NCBI GenBank assembly: GCA_003116875.1
Contig: BCKT01000006.1
Coordinates: forward strand, 1,442,381-1,506,380
Length of the DNA stretch: 64,000 bases
Origin: Takashimella koratensis
Taxonomy: Eukaryota; Basidiomycota; Tremellomycetes; Trichosporonales; Tetragoniomycetaceae
Direction: 5' to 3'
A program made the position numbers and the translations under genes. Positions 33,677 through 45,094 of the stretch are shown here, one piece after another; the first letter of the stretch is position 1, and every line of letters begins with the position of its first letter. The notes under the pieces were generated by a model. It ran no database searches. It was given only the letters and a program-made list of their open reading frames with translations, and was not told where the DNA came from.

Positions 33677-35027
33677 ATGTCCCGTCGTTCGACTCTGATC
33701 CCCCTTGCTATCGTCTTCTCCTGGTTCATCTTCGCTCAGACAGCACTAGCCGGTACCTGGGTCGGATGCTCGCTTCCGTCCTCGATCCCAGCTGCCGTCA
33801 AGTCGTCCCCATATTCCACGTCCGTGCTCGGTACGGGAACTTCGGCAGGGCTTGCATACTGCCAGGTAAGTACCAGTGCATCTTGATCCCCATTAGCTGC
33901 TCTGTCTTCGACAGACGTTCCTTATCTCAAAGCCTCGCTTACCCTGTCCTACTCTTACCTAACAGACTTATTGCGGCGGGCTGAGCACGGTCCTCACCTA
34001 GGCCTATTATGACGCTACCGCGGCGACCGGAGCTACCAACTGCTACTGCTCCAACACTTTCTTCTCCAGTATGTCGTCGCTTACCCCGGCAGCGGACTCT
34101 AACGGAGTCTGCAACTACGCTACATCTGTTACACTGAGTCGCAGTTGTCCTTTGCTTCCCCTATCCGAGTCTCTTCGCATGAGTTTCTCAGACTTTCCCA
34201 AATCATGGACATGACAACCTCGTTGAGCTTTGCGGGTACTTGCTACAGCACGCCCGGCACACGCACTCAGGTCGGTTCGCCGAGCTAACAGCTGGCCAAT
34301 CCCGAAGTCTGCTTCTCACAATGTGCGCTCGACGAACACGCGTTTGTGGAGAATTCTCCGGGCACCAGCAACTTTGTCTGCTTCTGCATGTCAGCGTGGG
34401 CGGTCGGCAACGGAGTGGCGTTCACGTGCTACACCACGACAGGTAACACCTACTTAATCTACTCGCACAACACCTCTGCCGCAGCTAGTGGGCTGGCTCG
34501 ACGAAGGCTCAGGGAAAGAAGGAATGGCATCGAAAGAGCCGAGCACTGTCCTCGGGGACTTACAGCTTGTTCCATTGCTGGTCCGCCAAATTCTTATGAG
34601 GTCAGTCAAAGCTCTGCCTGCTTTCAAAACATCATCGAACGGCAACTGACATTCTCTCTAGTGCATCGATCCCGATTCTGAACTTGGTAAGAGATCCCTG
34701 GAGCTCTCACAGATAAAACTTACTGATCTCTCTGTTTTAGAATCGTGCGGAGGGTGTCTCAATGGGGTCTACGGCTACGCAAACTCTACAACTGGCATGG
34801 AGTACGTTCTCGGTCCCAAGAGGTGGCTTCAGTCACTGACATCGTCTAGCTGTGCGTCCCTTCCTGGAGTCGCTCTTGGTTCCACAACCTGCGTCAACGG
34901 TCAGTGCAAAGTCCTTGCGTGCCTCCCTGGATGGACCCTACTGGAGGACAAATGTGTCCGCTCCAAGACCCGAAGCGTCAAGAGCAGCTCTGTTAGGCGC
35001 TTTCGAGCATCCGTACGAGCCCGATAG
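33677..35027 (+). pseudogene. CPL1-like cysteine-rich protein B, inactivated
   Basis: Same exon plan as copy A, with a good signal peptide (LAIVFSWFIFAQTALAG), WSC-like modules, linker GLARRRLRERRN and CPL1-like domain (TACSIAG, CASLPGVALGSTTC). Four lesions are visible. An in-frame TAG lies at 33999-34001 in exon 2. The intron 2 donor reads CTGAGT at 34134 instead of GTGAGT. The matching acceptor position reads AA at 34200-34201 instead of AG. An in-frame TAA lies at 34286-34288 in exon 3. The remaining exons, splice sites and cysteines are well kept, so inactivation looks recent. Closest relative in the array by eye is copy D. Confidence 0.88.
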
Positions 35028-35788
35028 GGAATCGCAAACAGTAACCTTAGGCTACGGCCGTATTCTGGTTCCGTCTTTCGAATGGATTTTGGGTTTTACG
35101 AGCTGTACCTGATGGACTATTTTGGACTCTTTCGTTCTGGTTTGGCTTGCTTGGTCTACCTGCTAGCTTTTTGCCCTTACTTGAGTACAGTAAGCCTTGC
35201 TCATCGGATGACTACCAAGCAGGTCGGCTGCAACTCACCTCTCATGGTTTCAGTAGGTTGGCAGAGAAGGCTTGGCCAGCCTCAGGCACGTCCGTCATTT
35301 CCCATGAAGCATATCACCTTTGCCGCACAATCTGCCAAACCAAGGACATTTTCCCTTAAACCCCCTGACCCGCAAAATTCCACCGGATGAGGTAGACATG
35401 CGCCACAAAGCGAGATCCAGCGCAACCCGGCCATTAATCCCAGGGGCCTTGGCGCGACTGTCGGGCAGGACGGTCCAGAAGGTCTCGGTGATGCTTGTAT
35501 GGACGCCAGAGGAGCTCTACAGCAGAAGGTCACCAAAATCAAAGGCAGCACGCAACTCCTGTGGCGTTCAGAGGTGAACACCAAGGAAGTCATGATGGCG
35601 GAGGCGGACAGATGGCGAGTCGTCTCAAACAAGGGGTGAGGGATGTCGAGTATGTACAGTACACAGCAACGAAAATATGGGAGTCGAACTCGAGCACCCT
35701 ACGCGTGCCCGTCATCCTTCTATACATAAGGTCTGTAGGAGCGGTGTTTCCCTCATTCTGACCGTTGTTCCAACTCCCCACTTTCACC
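35028..35788. promoter_or_regulatory. spacer between CPL1-like B and C
   Basis: No gene seen. It holds CATCGGATGACT at 35203-35214 and a TATACATAAGGTCTG element at 35721-35735, about 68 bases before the start of copy C. That element shares ATAAGGTCTG with the one before copy B. Confidence 0.55.
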
Positions 35789-37144
35789 ATGGTCTCCCAG
35801 CACTTCCTTTTCCCTTCGCTCTTCGCTCTTTTCCTCGCGTTGCGACCTGTCCAAGCGACTGCCTTTGTCGGTTGCACTCCATACAGCACTGCACAAGGAG
35901 TCACCGCATCCTCAACCCAAACACCTTCTGGCTCAGGGAGTACCGGTCTCGCCAACTGCATTGTCAGTCAACCTTTCATTTCCATCCTTCTAGAGGCTAT
36001 GCTGATGAAAGCCTACGCCTCTACAGAGCAGCTGCCAAACAAATGACCCCACCGCACCCTATTCCATCTACTCGGACGGTGTAAGCTCGGGCGTCAACTC
36101 CAACTACCCAAGTGGAGTGTCCAAGTCATGCATCTGTACCTCGCAGGCTTTGTCGGTGTCGGCTATGGATGCGTCGGTTAATGCCCAAGGCGCATGTGAC
36201 ACCACCAAGGATGCGGTGGTGAGTTTCACTTCCCGTTCGGCCTCATCGTGGTTGCTTATCGAGCACTCCAACTTTCTCATGTCTGGACTGCAGGTATGCC
36301 TTGCTGATTGTGCTGTTACAGGTGACGGACTTGACGACCTCGTTCTACTGGTCCCATGACTGCGCTGCTTCTGGGACTTACACAGTCGCCACTGGAGGGT
36401 CCGGGACGGCTTCAACAACTCAAGCTTGCTTCTCACAATGCAAAAACGACCAGTACGCCATCATTCAGGCAAACCCTGGTACTGGCTATCAATGTCTCTG
36501 CGCCTCCGCCTACACTCCAGGCTCGGCTGCAGATTGTTATGCTTCGGGTAGTTCGACTTGGTTGATGTACACCCACAACTCGGCAGCGCAAGCCAGCGGC
36601 CTGAGTCGACGTAATATGCAAGCCGCAAAACTCCGCGCCGCTCGAATGGCTAAGCAGCTGTGCCCCGACTCCCTTACAGCCTGCTCGATTCCTGGCTCCA
36701 CTGGCGGTTACGAAGTAAGTGGGACTTCCGACCAATTGTGCCTCTAGTTTTGTTCTCAGCACTGATCAATCCTTTTCAGTGCATCGATACCTCGTCAGAA
36801 CTCGGTAAGCTTCTCTGCTTCATTTGTTCCTTAGGAAACCAACTGACGTGGTTAAAGAGGCTTGCGGTGGCTGTGCCTTTGGCGAGTTCGGCTCTACCAA
36901 CTCCACAATCGGTACCGAGTGAGTACACTACGCTAAGACCATCGACGATGACTTGCTTATTGACGACGTGTATCTGAACTTTCGCAGCTGCACTACTCTT
37001 GCCGGCGTGGCTTTTGGTTCGTCCACTTGCTTCAATGGGCAGTGCCAGGTGTTTGCCTGCCAATCAGGCTGGATGCTTGCCGGTAACAGCTGCGTTCAAG
37101 CCAAGGTCCGCCGCACCAAGATCACTCGACCCCGTCTTCTCTAA
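35789..37144 (+). CDS. secreted CPL1-like cysteine-rich protein C
   Basis: Starts at ATG 35789; signal peptide FLFPSLFALFLALRPVQA. Exons follow the array plan. Exon 1 ends ANCI before a less usual GTCAGT donor, and exon 2 resumes with SSCQTNDPTAPYSIYSD. The first cysteine module is the most diverged of the array and lacks the YCGG motif. Module 2 (VTDLTTSFYW, ACFSQCKNDQYAIIQ) is typical. The linker (GLSRRNMQAAKLRAARMAKQ) keeps Arg-Arg but departs from the LREAR pattern. The CPL1-like domain reads CPDSLTACSIPG, CIDTSSELEACGGC, CTTLAGVAFGSSTC and ends RPRLL, stop 37142-37144. Intron 2 (36219-36321) contains an internal CAG|GTATGC at 36291-36299 that could act as a second splice junction. Confidence 0.88.
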
Positions 37145-38405
37145 GATAACCATGAGCGCGTCGCTCCAGTCAAACATCATGCCCCGTTTCTAATCCATCA
37201 TACCCAGACTTAATACCCAAGCTTGATACCCTCTTATTTCACTCGGGCCTGCCTTCAATCTCTTTTCTCTTGGGCTTTTTTTGCGGTCTCGCTCATGCAG
37301 CATCCTTGATCATGTCGATACGTGAAGCCCTTTGCCTGGACAGACTAGACTGAGACTCGCCTTGCTTCGTGACGTTCCCCATCGCACGGAGAGATTGTGC
37401 CGTAGCGAGGCGAGATTCCTGTTCAACGACCCCTTGGCCTTCACATACGTACTGGATGGAGAGAAATTCCCTCGATGGTGTTGGAAATAGTCAACGGCTT
37501 GAGACCTATTGAGCGACGCACGACGAATCAGAGTAGAGCGTTGGTGGGGCGTAGACGAGAGGAAGAGTTTCGCAGCCGAGGTAATACTCCGACGGATGGT
37601 ACCTTGCCGGTATCGAAGCCCTGGGTGCCGAATTTATACCAGTCCAATGGAACAATGTTCCATCCGGAGAAACAAATCTTACTTGTGTCGAGATTTCCAT
37701 GCTTTTCCTTCTAGTGATCCATGTAGTGGACCCAACATTCGCATGTCTGTGCTGTGGACATCACAAAACCCTAGTCAGCATCTTATCGGATGACGCTAGG
37801 CACGATACATGTTGAGAACTGCGCAGACAGCGCCCGACGTCCGAGTAGCACATGTTGGGATCGGTGGAATCAAGGAGGTCGACCCGAAAGGCACAAGCGT
37901 GAGCTTGTTCCGAAATCACGTTGAGGCAATGCAGCAGATGGCGTTAGACTGCAGGAGAGTGGACCTGTACCTGAGGTGAAATGCCTACCCACGAGCTAGC
38001 CAAGCAAAAGCAACTGGTTTGTGTCTGTCCGTTGAGAATGAACGACGGAGACGTCTAAGTCCGCTGGACTCGAAATAGCTCATGAATTTGTATAGACAGG
38101 GGCGCCCGGGAGCAGGTGGAATCTGAAGATGCATGTGAGTTGGAACCCTCTGTGTGGCTGAGAAGGCAAGCCGTAGTAGAGCTCCAGCTGTGTTACATCC
38201 CAGAGGCTCTTCAGGACGGCACTCCGCCGTAGGACGACCCAGCCTCAGGTTTATCCTTTGAAGAAGTAAACAAGAAGTGACACGGTCGTCTCCTTTCTGT
38301 AGATTATAAAGGCAATAACGATGGGACAGGAAGACGAAGAATACTCCCAAATCTCTTCTCCCACCAACTGTTCCCCAAATCGACACCTGCTGCCCGCTCG
38401 TCAAG
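37145..38405. promoter_or_regulatory. spacer between CPL1-like C and D
   Basis: No gene seen in 1.26 kb. It holds TATCGGATGACGCTAGG at 37784-37800 and a TATA-like GATTATAAAGG near 38303-38313, about 95 bases before the start of copy D. Confidence 0.55.
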
Positions 38406-39726
38406 ATGATCATCATGGCAGCCACCGGTCCATCCGCGTTCTTCCTCGCACTTCTCTTTGCTCAATCGACATTGGCGTACACTTGGATTGGGTGTATCCT
38501 TCCGAGTTATGTGCCATCTGCGGTGAAAAACACCCAGTATTCCACCTCGGTCACCGGTTCCGGGACCGCAGGAGCAGCAACGGGTTTGGCCAACTGTCAG
38601 GTGAGCAACGCTCCACCTCTTCTCTACCCCACGCAAGGATGGTGCTGTAAACAGTCAAGCTCACACTCTGCCTCCAAACACCAGACCTACTGCGGTGGAC
38701 TGGGCACCGTTCCTGAGTATTCCTTCTATGACCCTACCGCTGCCGCTGGAGCTACGAACTGTTATTGCACCAACAGCTGGCTTTCCAGTCTGTCATCGTA
38801 TACTCCAGCGGCGGACTCCAATGGTAACTGCAACCCCGCGACTTCGATGACGGTGAGTGACCTTTTGTCATGCACGGCACCCTCAAAATAGCGAACAACT
38901 AGCTAACAACGGCTTCATCAAGATCACCGACATGATAACCTCGTTTACTTTCGACGGTACTTGCTACGATTCTGCTGGTACCTACGATCAGAACGGAGTG
39001 TCTTCCAGTTGGATCAGCAGTCCGGACATCTGCTTCATGCAGTGCGCCCCCGTTGAATACGCCATGATCGAAATGGTCCCATCGACCCACAACTTCATTT
39101 GCAGTTGCTTGACCTCTTGGACACCTTCGGGGAACCCCGCAACCTGTTACTCGAGCTCCGCACCTACGTACATGTTCTACTCGCATGGCCCGGCAGCGCA
39201 AGCGAGCGTTTTGTCGAGACGAAAACTTCGTGCCTTCCGAAACCGCATTGAGCAAGCAGAGTACTGCCCTCAAGGGCTTACCGCCTGCGCCATTGCCGGC
39301 TCTCCAAGCTCGTACGAGGTAGGTCATCCTTTCGCTGCTTACCCGCGCCTTTTGAGTATCAGCTGATTGCCATCCCAGTGCATCGACACCAACACCGAGC
39401 TTGGTGAGTTGACGAGTCCAATAGCATATCCACATGCTGACTAGACTTCTTCAGAATCCTGCGGAGGCTGCCTCAACGGGGTCTATGGAGCATCCAACTC
39501 TACCCTTGGCTCGGAGTGAGTTTTTTCTGTTTGGTCGTAGAGCACCAAACTCATGCTGACTTGCGTCAGCTGCTCTTCACTCCCTGGGGCAACCCTCGGT
39601 TCTACCACCTGCCTTAATGGCCAATGCGAAGTCCTTGCGTGTCTTCCGGGCTGGAGTCTCGTCGAGAATGAGTGTGTCCGTTCAGAGGTCCGAAAGATCA
39701 AGCGATCCTCATTCCGGTTGTTGTAA
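38406..39726 (+). CDS. secreted CPL1-like cysteine-rich protein D
   Basis: Starts at ATG 38406; signal peptide GPSAFFLALLFAQSTLA. Module 1 (YTWIGCILP, YCGGLGTVPEYSFYD, NCYCTNSW) and module 2 (ITDMITSFTFDGTC, CFMQCAPVEYAMIEM) are complete. The linker reads VLSRRKLRAFRNR. The CPL1-like domain reads CPQGLTACAIAGS, CIDTNTELESCGGC, CSSLPGATLGSTTC, GQCEVLACLPGWSL. The C-terminal tail is KIKRSSFRLL, stop TAA at 39724-39726. All splice junctions I followed have GT-AG ends and keep frame. It is an intact member of the A-D subfamily. Confidence 0.92.
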
Positions 39727-40952
39727 CCACTGTCAAACACTCCTTCCTTCACAACCATGATAGCTTCCCCTTTCGTTACTTTCAAGAATTATTTAGATCT
39801 TTGAAGACCTCGAGCCACGTTTATAATTACCTCAAGGACTATTCTTGCTTCTGCTGTCCCTCCGTCTCCTTGGCTCACCTATTTCAGCTGGCATCGTCTC
39901 AGAACATCCTCGAACTGAAGGTTGAAACGGACTTGTTTGCGCTTAAATCCATTTGACGATATCTTACCTCAGAGGGTTCATTGCTACCTCATACAATGTG
40001 CGTTCTCCAAGTCTCCGCTTCACCTTCCGCCCACATCAGGCCCCACCACCCCGGTCCCCTAGTGTTCTCCATTCCATGTACGTCTTATTAGTTCCGTTGG
40101 CAGTTCTGCATTGCCTCTTCCCGCGATTCCACACAGCGAGCAAGAAGCTTGTATTGGTCCTCGGACAACTTCTTCTTGTTATGCGGCACACTTCATGTTT
40201 CGCGCTTTAGCTTCGTTTTTGTCAGCAATCTCAATGCTCCGCTTAGCATATTGAGACTTGGCTAGTATTTAGCGTAGGCTGCTGACTAGGATAACTTGCA
40301 AGTAATTGCTGCCGATGGACTTGTTGGCTCCGATCCACCCGCAACAACAACTGCATCGGACCATCGGGTGAGCTCTGCATGATGATTCCCTTCTCCGTTC
40401 AATGGATGCTCCACGCGCATGGCAAAAATGATTCGGCCTTTTTCTGTCTGTTCCTTGGTCTCGGTTCCATCGGATGAACTTTCTCGGGATGGCCAAGGCA
40501 CCTCAGGGAAAAACCCCGTGTTGACTCATAAAATTACATGACCCATACTAAACACCACTGGAATCTCGTCAGATGGGACGCCTCCCTACATGTGCGACCC
40601 GGCGCCGGTCTGGGCTGAGCGAGGCGCTTCAATCGCGGCGGTGGGCAGTAACACTTTTGATACTGCAAAGCCACGGCGTCGATCCTATGGGCCAAGGGAC
40701 ACCCGATGGTGACCCAACCTACCTGGCACCGATGCCTTGGGACTGAATGGTGACATCCGATGGCAACTTAGGAAACAGGAAGCTCGCTGCGAAGCGTGGC
40801 GAGCAAACTCTACCTCCCTTGTGGTCAGCACGACCCAAGACACAAACACAACAGAAGACACCGACAACGAATGCACAGCTTTGCCCGTCTTCCGCACTTT
40901 ATAACTCTGTCGGTAGCTCTAATTGTCTTCTCATCCCTCCCATCCTCTCAAA
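39727..40952. promoter_or_regulatory. spacer between CPL1-like D and E
   Basis: 1.2 kb without a gene. It holds CCATCGGATGAACT at 40468-40481, GACATCCGATGGCAA at 40752-40766 and a TTTATAACTC TATA-like element near 40898-40907. This spacer separates the two subfamilies. Confidence 0.55.
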
Positions 40953-42255
40953 ATGTTCCGGTCAGCTACGCTTCTCATCGCTGCCTCTCTGCTCCTCGGC
41001 GCTCAATACGCTGCAGCAACGTCTTATCTTGGCTGTATCTCCCCTTCGTCTTTCTCCAGCGTCACCCCGATCGTTGCTTTGACAACTACGACCGATGCTG
41101 GATCAACATCTGCGGGAATTACCGAGTGCATGGTGAGTCTTCTGGATTGCAATGCCTTCCAGTGTTTAGGGGATGACAGACGTCGAGAGAATGTCTGCTG
41201 ACAAGGGAATGGTCCTATGCAGAATTACTGTGCCAGCAAGTCGGCCACATATGCGTACATCCTGTCCAGCTCTACTGCATCTCCCAACTGCTACTGTGGA
41301 AACACAGCCCCCGCATTCACTGCCTACGACAAGTCGGCATCGACTTCGGGTACTTGCTCGACTACTGACTACACGGTGAGTTACATGGCTGTTTTGGGGT
41401 CCAACCGACTCGGTTGCAAGCGCTAGGCTTACCAGACCTTATTACCACAGGTCCACGACGTTACGACTACGTTCATCATGCAAGGTTCCGGATGCCACAA
41501 CACCATCACTTTCAACAACCCCGTGGTCCAATCAGGCATTAGCGACGTCCAAGGCTGCTTCACCGCATGTGCGACCTATCGCGTTGCTCAGGTCTCCTAC
41601 GCTTCGGGGGTGTACACCTGCACGTGCGGGTCGAGCTTCAACTCTGTCGGTTCCACTGCGGAATACTGTTGGGACACTGCAAACGCCTGGGCCGGATACT
41701 GGCAGCACTCGGTGGTCGCCCAAGCAAGTGGACAGGCTCGACGTCGACTTCGTGAAGCGCGAAACCGACTTGAGAAGAAATCGTTCTGTCCCGCCAACAT
41801 GAATGCCTGTGCGATCCCGGGATCAGATGTCTCTTTCGAGGTATGTCGAGGGCGATCACTGCACAATCTTAAACGGTTCGAGAAGCTGATCGTTCTGTTT
41901 TCCTCGCGAACAGTGCATCGACACACTCTCAGAGCTTGGTAAGTGATCCTTACCTCAACCACACGTACAAGGTGCTGACGGTTGACTCAGAGTCTTGCGG
42001 CGGGTGTGCAAATGGTATCTTCGGTTCCGCTAATTCCACTTCTGGTGTCGAGTGAGTCTTCCCCATTTGATTTACGTGGTCGCTAATAGCATTAGCTGCT
42101 CTGCTCTTCCCGGTATCGCTCTCGGAGCGACCACTTGTACCCTCGGCCAGTGCCACGTCTCGGCTTGTCTCCCCGGCTACAAGCTGCTCAACAACGAATG
42201 CGTGTCTACCCAGTTCAAACCCCAACGCCCTCGCCGCAAGCTCAGCCTCTTCTAA
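40953..42255 (+). CDS. secreted CPL1-like cysteine-rich protein E
   Basis: Starts at ATG 40953; signal peptide FRSATLLIAASLLLGAQYAA. First of the E-G subfamily, marked by TSYLGC after the signal peptide, NCYCGNTAP in module 1, and GISDVQGCFTACATYRVAQ plus CWDTANAW in module 2. The linker is GQARRRLREARNRLEKKSF. The CPL1-like domain reads CPANMNACAIPGS, CIDTLSELESCGGC, CSALPGIALGATTC, LGQCHVSACLPGY, and the basic tail ends RPRRKLSLF. Intron positions match those of copy A. It looks intact. Confidence 0.92.
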
Positions 42256-42967
42256 AGACTATTGAAACACTTGCACGCTCCTGCTCTCTTCTCCGCTCTT
42301 CTTCCATCGTTGCGGACCTTCACGAACTCCATACACAACCGGTTATAATCACGCGATTCTTTCTCGCTCATCACTATATTTTTGGGATTTAAGTTTTTCA
42401 AGAAGCTTTCTCGTTTTATCTTGGTCATTCTAGACATGTATTCGGCCATTACTCCTCTCACTTGGAAGGATACATTTGCTTTGATACTTGTCCGCGGTGG
42501 CAAGGTTTCAACTTGGCAACTTGGTTTGTCCCTTTTCGTGCTTCGGGTGCCTGGCAGAAAACCCCTGAGCACTTGCAGCTGCAAGATTACATTTCCCGTT
42601 ACAAGAACCCAGGGCAGCTCGTCGGATGGAATTAACCTTGCCCCTATCACTCTTTGAGGTGCTGGCTGCCTCTGTTTGTTGCCACTTGCAGCGCTTTGCT
42701 GGAAAGCCACGGTGACTGTCGTGTGGTACAAAGCGACATCCGACGGCAATCTATGTACACTAGGATAGGTGCCAAGCATACGCCTAAACAATGGTGCCTG
42801 GGACTGGCGTAGAGGACAATGACGTGTGGACGACCACAGTCAACGCATTGGGGCGGTACCAACCCTTAGCCCTGGTGCAACGAGATGATCATGACTTAAG
42901 TAAACATGCCCCTTACCCCCCATCGCTTCATCATCCCACTTTCTTACTTAACTTGAGTGTAAATTTC
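42256..42967. promoter_or_regulatory. spacer between CPL1-like E and F
   Basis: 712 bases without a gene. It holds CGTCGGATGGAA at 42620-42631 and GACATCCGACGGCAA at 42735-42749, the latter nearly identical to an element before copy E at 40752-40766. Confidence 0.55.
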
Positions 42968-44304
42968 ATGATGTTCATATCACCTATCCTTTTCGCACTA
43001 TACTCCCTCTTCGAGGTTGCTCAATATGCCATGGCGACGAGTTACCTAGGTTGTATTACTTCGACCACGTTGTCTGGCCTTTCCACGACCGACTCAACCA
43101 CCACGACGGCTTCAGGTACCGCTGCCTCCATGGGGCAATGTCAGGTAAGCCAAATACTGTATTATCGTCTTCAACGACGGGGCGAACAGGTGCTAAATCT
43201 CCTTAGACTTACTGCGGCGCCTCTTCGGGTGCTCCGACCTATGCGTACTACACTACCGCTACTGGCAACGGTGCGAATTGTTATTGTGGCTCGACAGCCA
43301 CGCTGTTTCCTAACTACCACGTATCTTCGGATGTTACTGGAGCCTGCGCGTCCGCCGATTACTTTGTGGGTACTTTTCATCTTCCACATGGAAGAACTTG
43401 GGGGAGCGTTGCCGTCCCTCTTGGATCGTGTGCGTTTTTTGGCTGATATGAGATGTCAATCCAACGTCTAGGTCTTTGATGTCACAACTTCCTTCCTTTG
43501 GAGCGGCGGAGAATGTTTTGGAACCGTCAATATGAACGGACCTTCTGTACAGACCAGCATCACCGATGTGCAAGGTTGTTTCACCGCTTGCAGGACTTTT
43601 CGTGCTGCTATGGTCACGTATACCCAGTCGACAAACTCGTATGCCTGCACGTGTGGAACCAGCGTTGGCGCGGTTCAAACCGCACATACTTGCTGGGACA
43701 CCACCAGCAATTGGGCATCTTTTTGGAACCATTCACCGGGTGCCCAAGCAAGCCAGCTGGCGAGGCGCCAGCTTCGTGAAGCACGCAACCGTCTGGTCAA
43801 GAAAGCTCTCTGCCCAGCATCAATGGAAGCGTGCGTCATTGCTGGATCTGACTCCTCTTTTGAGGTGAGTTTGATATTCCATTTTGACCTAGGCCTTAGA
43901 GCTCATGGTGGTGTCTTTAACATCTCGATAGTGCATCGATACCCTTTCCGAGCTTGGTGAGTTGGTCGATAAGCATGCTGAGGGATACGAAGTTATACTG
44001 AAACTCGTTGAAGAGTCTTGCGGGGGCTGCGTCAACGGCGTGCTCGGCGGTGGAAATTCCACGAGGGGTGTTGAGTGGGTCGCTTCAGCTCAGACTCAAA
44101 GCATACCAAGCTCGTCCACAAGCCTCGCGTTATACTAATGTGAACAGCTGTTCCTCGCTTCCCGGTGTTGCTCTTGGCGGAACAACTTGCGTCAGCGGAC
44201 GCTGCCAAGTGTCGGGATGCTTCCCAGGCTGGCGACTCGTGGACAATGCTTGCGTCGCCATCAAAACTCGAGCACAGCGCCGAAGCAAGCTTAGTCTGTT
44301 TTAG
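42968..44304 (+). CDS. secreted CPL1-like cysteine-rich protein F
   Basis: Starts at ATG 42968 (or the adjacent ATG 42971); signal peptide FISPILFALYSLFEVAQYAM. Module 1 has TSYLGCITST, TYCGASSGAPTYAYY and NCYCGSTA. Module 2 has VFDVTTSFLW, SITDVQGCFTACRTFRAAM and CWDTTSNWASFW. The linker is QLARRQLREARNRLVKKAL. The CPL1-like domain reads CPASMEACVIAGS, CIDTLSELESCGGC, CSSLPGVALGGTTC and the tail ends RRSKLSLF. It looks intact and is closest to copies E and G. A C-rich run follows 50 bases after the stop. Confidence 0.92.
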
Positions 44305-45094
44305 CATCCCAAGTCTGAGCTCTGATAACACCTTGAATTCGGTGGATTAGCACCCCCCCCCCCCCCTCCCCCCCCGCGAGCATTTGGCTCTCCTTTTTTG
44401 TTTATTTTGGGTGTCTCTGGATATTCTCCTAGACGAGTGGTCTGTTGGTTGGTTGAGAGGAGTGACTGCAGCTTTCATAGCGTCCAAGTGATAGTAAGCT
44501 TCAGTCGGAGCGATCCAATGATACGATCTAGGCTGTTTGTCGAGGGCATATGCGGACTTCAAGTCGACAGCGTCTTGTCAGAGATGCATGGACGGGTTTC
44601 AATTTCAGGTTTCGTTGTTCCCTGCACCCTGGTGATTTCTTCGGGTGCCTGGATGGAAGGCCCTTTTCGACCCACAAGATCACATCAACATTCCTGGCGG
44701 TCACCACCGACCTAATCCGACGGGATCGTCCCCTTTGATACCAATCTGTCGGTAAGTACAAACCATATTGCGTGTTTACACGACAGCTCTGTCATGTGTA
44801 TTTGTAGTATCGTAATATAGGAACGATTGAGGGCACACGGGGTCCATGGGCGAGCGGGGTTTGGAAAGTGCCTGGCAGGTGCTGGACAATTGACACGAAA
44901 GGTCCCTCCGTGTAAACGCCGAGCCATCGCTATCCCAACTTGCAGAACCAAACACAACACCCTCGAATACAAACAACCAACTGGAATCGGACTCTCCAGT
45001 GCTGACATTCTCAATGCATCTGGTAATATGATTCCTCCTGATACCTCGATGCCCCACGTCCTTTTCCTTTCACTTCTGTTCACACCTCAACGCC
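44305..45094. promoter_or_regulatory. spacer between CPL1-like F and G
   Basis: 790 bases without a gene. It holds AATCCGACGGGATC near 44714-44727, a weaker relative of the spacer motif. Confidence 0.5.
44353..44375. repeat. poly(C) run after CPL1-like F
   Basis: Fourteen C, one T at 44367, then eight C, 50 bases past the stop of copy F, C on the sense strand. Confidence 0.95.

Noticed and set aside
33999..34288. Programmed stop-codon readthrough in CPL1-like copy B
   Set aside because: Two different stops plus loss of both splice signals of one intron fit simple inactivation far better.
34797..35027. Separate small secreted protein gene
   Set aside because: This frame is the last exon region of CPL1-like copy B, joined by the conserved final intron.
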